The notes under the pieces were generated by a model, which worked only from the letters and a program-made list of their open reading frames with translations, made no database searches and was not told the DNA's origin. Below, one piece after another: positions 58,229 to 64,000 of a stretch of 64,000 nt of DNA. Positions within the stretch are counted from its first letter, which is position 1. Each line of letters starts with the position of its first letter. A program made the position numbers and the translations under genes. This DNA comes from Chytriomyces cf. hyalinus JEL632 (lineage: Eukaryota > Chytridiomycota > Chytridiomycetes > Chytridiales > Chytriomycetaceae): contig JAIWWG010000027.1 of the NCBI GenBank assembly GCA_025435555.1, positions 293,212 through 357,211 of the forward strand. The letters are read 5' to 3'.

Positions 58229-59252
58229 ATGCTTGGCGCAACAACAGTCGTCCCTCCGGCCTATTCGAAATGGAGCGCTCCTCCGAAATCAAAACAAGAA
58301 GTCGTTGCAGCAGCAGCAGTTGCTACAGCAGCAGCAGCGGCGGCTGCAAAAAAGGCCCCTGGGCTCTTGGGCGAAGTCCCCAAAATTACAGGCGACGTCA
58401 AGAAGGCTCTTACGGAGGTGATTGAGACATAACTTACAAGATGGATACATTTCTTACAACTAACGCCGCGTTACTGCGGTGTTATCTGCAGTTTGAAAAG
58501 AATCTCTCCAAGGCGCCCGTGATTATGGAGCTTGCGCATTTGACCAAGCTCGGGCATTTGCACGTTCTTATCTATCTTGTCGTCGCACTTATATATGTTA
58601 TTCTCGTCGCGTGCAATTTTTACGGAGGCTTCTTAACCTTTGCTTTATCGGTGGGATGGCCTGTTGTAAAAAGTTTGCGAGCTGCGGAATCTTGCAAAAA
58701 GGAAGACGTTCAGACCTGGTAACGTTCAAATTATTGATTTCTTCGACACTCATTGGGAGCGGGGGGGGGGGGGGGGGGGGGGGGTTGAAGAGTTCTTGTT
58801 CATCTGGGTCAACAACGAATTTCTTAAACTGCCCACGCCCAAATAGGCTTGCCTACTGGGTTATTACTGCACTGATGACTCTCATGGAATACGCAATTGA
58901 TGTAAGGATGACTTCTCCAATATTTTTGGCCGTCTCTTACGTGAACCAACACCATTTTTTTTTGCTCCAAACAACGACCCAAAGGCTGTACTTACACTGT
59001 TTCCATTCTATTACTTTCTCAAAATGCTGTTTGTTTTGTGGCTGATTATCCCTTACTGCAATGTGAGTCAGGACAACTTTGAAGGCTCCACGTCCATATC
59101 ACTGATTAGTTCAACAGGGTTCCTACATACTGTACGTGGGCATGCTCAAAAACGTGCTTCCCCCGATGAAGAAACCAGACGCCCCAGCGCCAAAAAAGGA
59201 AGAAAACAAATTCTCAAAGTGGAATATCCCCGCTGAACTTCTCAAAAAATGA
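58229..59252 (+). CDS. TB2/DP1/HVA22 (REEP/Yop1) family ER membrane-shaping protein
   Basis: Reticulon-like hairpin protein of tubular ER. Five exons (58229-58417, 58492-58718, 58847-58901, 58985-59062, 59118-59252) sum to 684 nt, 227 residues. The first intron contains an ACTAAC branch site and restores TEFEKNLSKAPVIMELAH. Two hydrophobic hairpins follow: HVLIYLVVALIYVILVACN, then VGWPVVKSLRAAESCKKEDV leading to TWLAYWVITALMTLMEYAID and VLTLFPFYYFLKMLFVLWLI. KSLRAAES and LAYWV are the family signature. The Ala-rich basic N-terminus (residues 1-60) is an extension. The second intron carries a 24-G run. Confidence 0.9.
58761..58784. repeat. Poly-G run (24 G) inside an intron
   Basis: 24 uninterrupted G between the 58718 donor and the 58847 acceptor of the HVA22-family gene. 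The transcript would carry a G-quadruplex-capable tract in the intron. Confidence 0.9.
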
Positions 59253-59415
59253 CGAAGCGATGGTCTGTGGTCCATTACTTTCGTGGTTCTTGAATATTTC
59301 AGCAAGTTCGTGAAGTGCACGTTGTTCGTTTGTGTTTCCCAACATTTTAATTTATGCGTTTTCAGACTCGAAGTAAATAAAGATTGGAGAATATCTGTTT
59401 TCATACGCCAAAGGA

Positions 59416-62400
59416 ATGACAACCCCAAGCAAAAGCGGTACGAGCATATCCGGAGCTGGATCGGCATCTCGTGAGTATGGTTCTTCTCCGGCGACTGTGA
59501 GCCTTTGCCTATAACAGTGCGTCCTTCGCAGAGCGCGATTTGTCCGAGTTTGTGAGTTACCTCCTTGACGGATCTGGTGTTGAGAATGTGGTTGATCTGC
59601 ATCGACTTCGGCGTGAACTAGAAGATGAGAGCAGTTCATACGGGGGTCAGTGCCTGTTTTTGCTTTTATTTGGGTGGTGCCTAACAATTGTTCGCAGGGA
59701 CCCTCTCCTCAGCGCATTCACGCATCTATTCCCATTCACACCGAAATATGAATATTGGGAACATATCGCGTTCTGTATCGCCTCTTTCCACAGCAACGGC
59801 CTTACTTCAACCGAATAACAACATAGACTACAACCATGCCAAATCGCTCGATTCCATCAACTTGAATGCAAAGTCCATCACATTGACGTCCACACCAAAC
59901 GATAAAAAAGATCACAAAAATTCGCCGTTGGAGCCCGCAATTTCACCCATCCGCGATATGTCCGAAGTCGCGTCTTTTCCAAAAGCGAGCAGAAAGGGTG
60001 ATCGCTTGGATTCTACCGCGCCCTTAAAGTCTGCGGGTGCCATAAATGATCTGCCACAAAAAATGTCTGCGGCAAGCGCCGGCACGAATGCGTATTTAGC
60101 CCCGTCCAAGCGCCAAAACATCCAGAGCGCTTCTTCTCAACCTCCTAAAACTGATAAAGAAGGTAAAAACGGCAGCATTAACTTCTTTAAAAGACCCATA
60201 TTGATAGGCTGGCATGCGCTTTTTTTTTCCAATTCAGCACCAAAATACCGTTCACAACCCTCCATTGCAACAACTCATCCGAAGCCTCATTTCTCCGCTT
60301 CATCCGCGTATTTGAGCAAACTTGCGTTCCAAGGCGAAAGTCAAACGAGCGACAATGCAACCACGCGTTTCTTGAACCACACGGCCTCTGCAACCACTCA
60401 AAACGACTCTCGCAGTCACACTTTCAGCAAAAGTGAATACGAAAGTAGTAGATCGAATCGAATCAATGACCGTCGAATCCCTGCCGTACAAGCCACTCCG
60501 ACGCGCGACGAGAAAACCCCCGAGTCTCGGTACAAGAGAGAAGAACTTGATGCGGCAAACGATGTTAAAGGCAGAGAAACTGGCAGTGATGATCAACGAG
60601 CTCTTTCTCGGGTGCTTCATGGTGATGGGCGCAAATGGGTCGAGGAAGGGCAGGTTGTTGGAGAGGATTTAGACATGGATGAGAGCTTGCTGAAAATTTA
60701 CAAAGACTATGAAGGGCCTGATTCTTTGTTGGGTACTCGTGCGGGGAGTGCTGGCGCTCCTTTTGGATTGAATGCTACGGATGTAGAACCCGGTGCAACC
60801 CATAAAGGCAGACCCGGCAAGAGCGATACAGAATGGATTGAAAATGCGCGGCCAATGGCTTCGGAAACGAGAGTTCAAGAGTGGATATCCGGACATCGTG
60901 GCGTGGAGGTATGTTGCAACTGGGCTTGTCCCTTTACCTGTTTTTTCGATCAATATTCACACATCTACTCAGGCGACAGATGAAATACGGGAGCTGGAAC
61001 AGATATCCTCCCGCCTTGATCGCATGGGACTTCCCTCGCTTCATCCATCCTTGAAAGGAATGTCTTCGTCCAGCGGTGGGCCTGAAGGGGCAGGAATTCA
61101 GAGATTTCACCTGGCGAAAATCTTAAACGCACTTTTGGACGACATCTCACGCCGGGCAGATGATGTGCAGGACCTATCTGACCGCGTGTTGGAGAATTTG
61201 GAGGCGCGCAAAATTCTAGAAGATCGTGTCGCTGATCTGGAAATGGGAAGGAATGATGGGGAGAATCGGGATTGGAATATAATTCAAGAGCAGCAGGTAA
61301 CAGCTGCAGATTCTTCTGCCTTGGCGAAAAAACTAAACTTGTTGGTTTTCTAGCAATCACTGGATGCTCTGACTGCCCAAATGTCGACCCTTCGGAGTGA
61401 GCTGGTTGAATCGCGCCATGACCTGGAAGATACACGGTCCCTGAATCATTCTTTGAAAAGGCGCATTGCTGACAGAGAGATGGAGCGTCAGCGCGCCGAA
61501 GAAGACCTGGAGCAACTTAAATCGAAGGTGCGAACTTGTTGCGATTCTTGAATCAAAACTAAGCACCTTACCAGACTGAAAAGACTCGTCGGCAGAATGA
61601 ACAAACATTTGCTCAAATGGCTGAAAGAGTGAACCGGTTTCGCACAGACCCAACCAAAAGTGGGATGGACAGACTGACTTTGGAAGTAATTGAAGTATAC
61701 GAAGCGAAGCTGGCTGATTTGAACGAGAAAATCACTGAACTCAGGTTTGTAAACGGTTCTTCATTTCACGCTCAGTTGACTGAACTTGGTTTCCATGATG
61801 CAGAAGCAGAGCACCTGGTTCCAACCCCACTGCAGGATCGCAGTCAGCCATGAATGATACGACAGGCTCATATTTCCCGAAAGCAATTGATTTAGACCGG
61901 GAAATTCAGGCGCTTGAGAATAATGGGCTTCCAAAGCGTCATTTCACCAGGCAAAATGCTGACGGTGAAACGGAGCAAATTTCAGTTGATGTTTCTAAAA
62001 AGCACCAGCTTCAGAAGCTCCAAGAGGAACAAATTCGGGTAAATCCAGATGGTCTAAAGTTGCTTCAAATCTTAAATTTTTTTTTTGCTGTTGTAAAAAA
62101 TCAGGAACTGGAACAAAGACTGTCGAAAACCCAACGTGATTTACTGCAAGCAACTCAGCAGGGCGAAATCTTGAAGCTGCAGCTTTTGGAAACTAAACGG
62201 CCGGGTTGGGTAGAGCAAGCCCGGTCAGATATAAGTGAGTCCATCAGCGCTGTTGATAATTGACAAAAGCTCATGATTTGATTTGACGTCAGCATCTGGG
62301 CTGAGTACACGGGAATTGATTCGAAGGGATAAAAAGTCATGGAAAATGAAGTTGTACCAAATTGATGCAATGAACTTGGAAGAGTGTCGCGCATTGCTTA

Positions 62401-63902
62401 AGGTTCAGTTCAAAGTGCAAATTTTTTGAAATTGCTTCTCAGCCATTCTCCATCAACAGAACGTTTGCATTCATTTGGCAATACCCGATGTCCCCTCGCT
62501 ACTTCCAGGACTTGCAGCAATTGATTCGACTTTGCGTCTGCTTCCCCAATTGCAATCCTTTGTTTCAGCCATTGCAAACCTTGTCAATACACACTATACA
62601 AGGCTCTTTGAGATTGACGCATCATCTCAGCATTCTACGGCTAAATCACAGCCGTTCGAGCGGAGGGTTGCCAAGCTTGATGAAATGATTCGCGTGATAG
62701 AACTATGGGCGTGTGGGTCAGATGACGTTGAATCTCTTCGAGACTTTCGTCGAGAAATCCATCGCATGCTGTGTGTCCAAGAAGGGAGCGGAAGTCTAGG
62801 AGGTTGTCGGGAGGTATTGAACAGGCTGAAGGAACGAAGGGAAAACGGAATTTCCGGAGACAAGAGTGCCTCTGATTACAAGGAGTTGGATGTGTTGAGG
62901 CGGTTCAAATGGGAGATTTTTGATATCATCGGACTTGATGAAGGTGTATCGGGCTTGCAAGAAGCTTTGGAGATGGTGAGATCTTTCAGGGCGGATGGGG
63001 CATTTTCAAGGCAAAGCGATAATCCAGCAGATGTGATGGAGAAGTTGCGATCTCTTGAGGAATTTGCAGACAATGTGCATGGCATGCTCAGGGTTGAAAA
63101 AGGTTATCAGAGTTTTAAGCGATGCATGGATGCCATTGGTTCAATTAAGCAAGGCGTACACGCGGATGGTGGAGATGAACCCACAAATGTGCAGCGCTTG
63201 CAGATGTTTGTTACCTCTGTACACAAGTTATTATGCATCATTGAAAAGCCCGGAAGTCTACAAGACTGCTTGGAAACAATCCGTCAGCAAATCAAACATG
63301 GTTTTGGAACTTCTGCCCAAGTAAGTCACCATGCACTTGGCTTTGGGCATGAAAATCATGTTAAAAATTACACAGGAACTGTCAATGCACAACCCCAGTT
63401 TTCAAATTGTGCAGCACTTCATGGAGCTTTTTGAGATCCACAATATAAATGAAGTTTCATCGGCCATCAATGAACTTTATGTGACATATGCAGAGCGCAA
63501 TGCAGGTGTGCAGCAGCAGCTTTTTTGCATTGTTTGATGGCCACTGATGTAAATAGTATGATGCAGGTATTGCTCGCCTCAGGAGCTCATTACGAAATAG
63601 CATTCCTGTTAGAGAATCATTGGATACCCCAGGACGTGTTTTAAATAAGGCAGCTGATGTGATTGACTCAATTTTTGGTGAGTGGCACTGCTTCTCACCC
63701 CTCAGGGTTATCACTAACACCATTTTAAGACAAAAGCCAGCACATGATTGGATTAGAGACTGTTGATAAGTCTGCTGATCAAAGCCAAGAGATGAGAGAT
63801 ATGTCATTGAATATGTTTGAGGATGATTTGCTGTTAGAGGCTGTTGAATCTGCCACCCACAGACAGGACCCACAATTTAATATGTTGGATTGGGGAGCAT
63901 AG
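59416..63902 (+). CDS. CEP70-like centrosomal / basal-body coiled-coil protein
   Basis: Predicted centriole-associated protein. It starts at 59416 (MTTPSKSGTSISG) and runs through about 14 exons. After a Ser/Asn-rich N-terminal third come long coiled coils: LSDRVLENLEARKILEDRVA, TLRSELVESRHDLEDTRSLN and AEEDLEQLKSKTEKTRRQNE, then TLEVIEVYEAKLADLNEKI. The C-terminal third is helical, with a 48-53-residue degenerate repeat: FRREIHRMLCVQEGSGSLGG, FKWEIFDIIGLDEGVSGLQE, FADNVHGMLRVEKGYQSFKR and FVTSVHKLLCIIEKPGSLQD, then HFMELFEIHNINEVSSAINE followed by ERNAGIARLR. The last unit resembles human CEP70's HFQKLF..NEVYTRL segment. It ends MLDWGA at 63902. Family call from the C-terminal pattern; moderate certainty. 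Confidence 0.75.
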
Positions 63903-64000
63903 CATTTGCTTTATTTATTTGTTTGTAAAACCTTCAAAATACACATGGTATGTAATAAATGCTGTAAGTTTCTGCATGCTTTGTTTGCGCCCTTGAGTTG

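Overview
The window is nuclear DNA from a eukaryote with a compact genome, most likely a zoosporic (chytrid-type) fungus. Intron-split genes dominate. Introns are short (mostly 45-120 bp) with GT...AG ends, and genes sit close together on both strands. The content is fungal and opisthokont: a plc1-type phospholipase C, a Dsf2/Nif1-like Sel1 protein, a CBS-PB1 protein and eS1/eS4 ribosomal proteins. A centriole/basal-body gene (CEP70-like), a class A rhodopsin-like GPCR, a CDADC1-like deaminase and an MCMDC2-like protein point to a flagellated, early-diverging fungus rather than an ascomycete or basidiomycete. The lineage is inferred, because no marker rRNA is present.

Layout. 0-1.3 kb: the end of a cyclin gene. 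1.3-3.9 kb: gene-poor, with a diverged duplicated block. 3.9-10.7 kb: B-box/DUF2009 (UPF0652) gene, then sedlin (TRAPPC2), SURF6/Rrp14 and a Rieske-DUF455 fusion. 11.0-18.0 kb: GPCR, a VWA protein of Ro60-like layout, and a SCYL1/Cex1-like pseudokinase. 18.0-22.1 kb: accessory-like, with a candidate single-pass membrane protein, a poly-C/(CA) tract, a 62-bp minisatellite and an orphan gene. 22.1-33.1 kb: sugar-nucleotidyltransferase, NAD kinase, dipeptidyl peptidase III, CBS-PB1 membrane protein, eS1. 33.2-42.5 kb: Sel1-repeat protein, eS4, phospholipase C. 42.5-43.8 kb: a non-autonomous inverted-repeat element. 43.8-54.6 kb: CDADC1-like deaminase, Fpg/MutM glycosylase, DCAF-like WD40 protein, MCMDC2-like protein, a disordered ORF and a Bet v1-fold protein. 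55.0-63.9 kb: FAD monooxygenase, HVA22/REEP-family ER protein, CEP70-like protein.

The genes do not form a pathway or an obvious secondary-metabolite cluster. Loose themes are membrane traffic (sedlin, SCYL1, HVA22), ribosome supply (SURF6, eS1, eS4), signalling (GPCR, PLC) and DNA or chromosome biology (Fpg, MCMDC2-like, DCAF-like WD40, cyclin). Exon structures were assembled by hand. For sedlin, SURF6, Rieske-DUF455, the nucleotidyltransferase, NAD kinase, eS1, eS4, the CDADC1-like gene, Fpg and HVA22 the summed exons are a whole number of codons. Other gene models are approximate at exon edges. I found no CRISPR array, rRNA or convincing tRNA.
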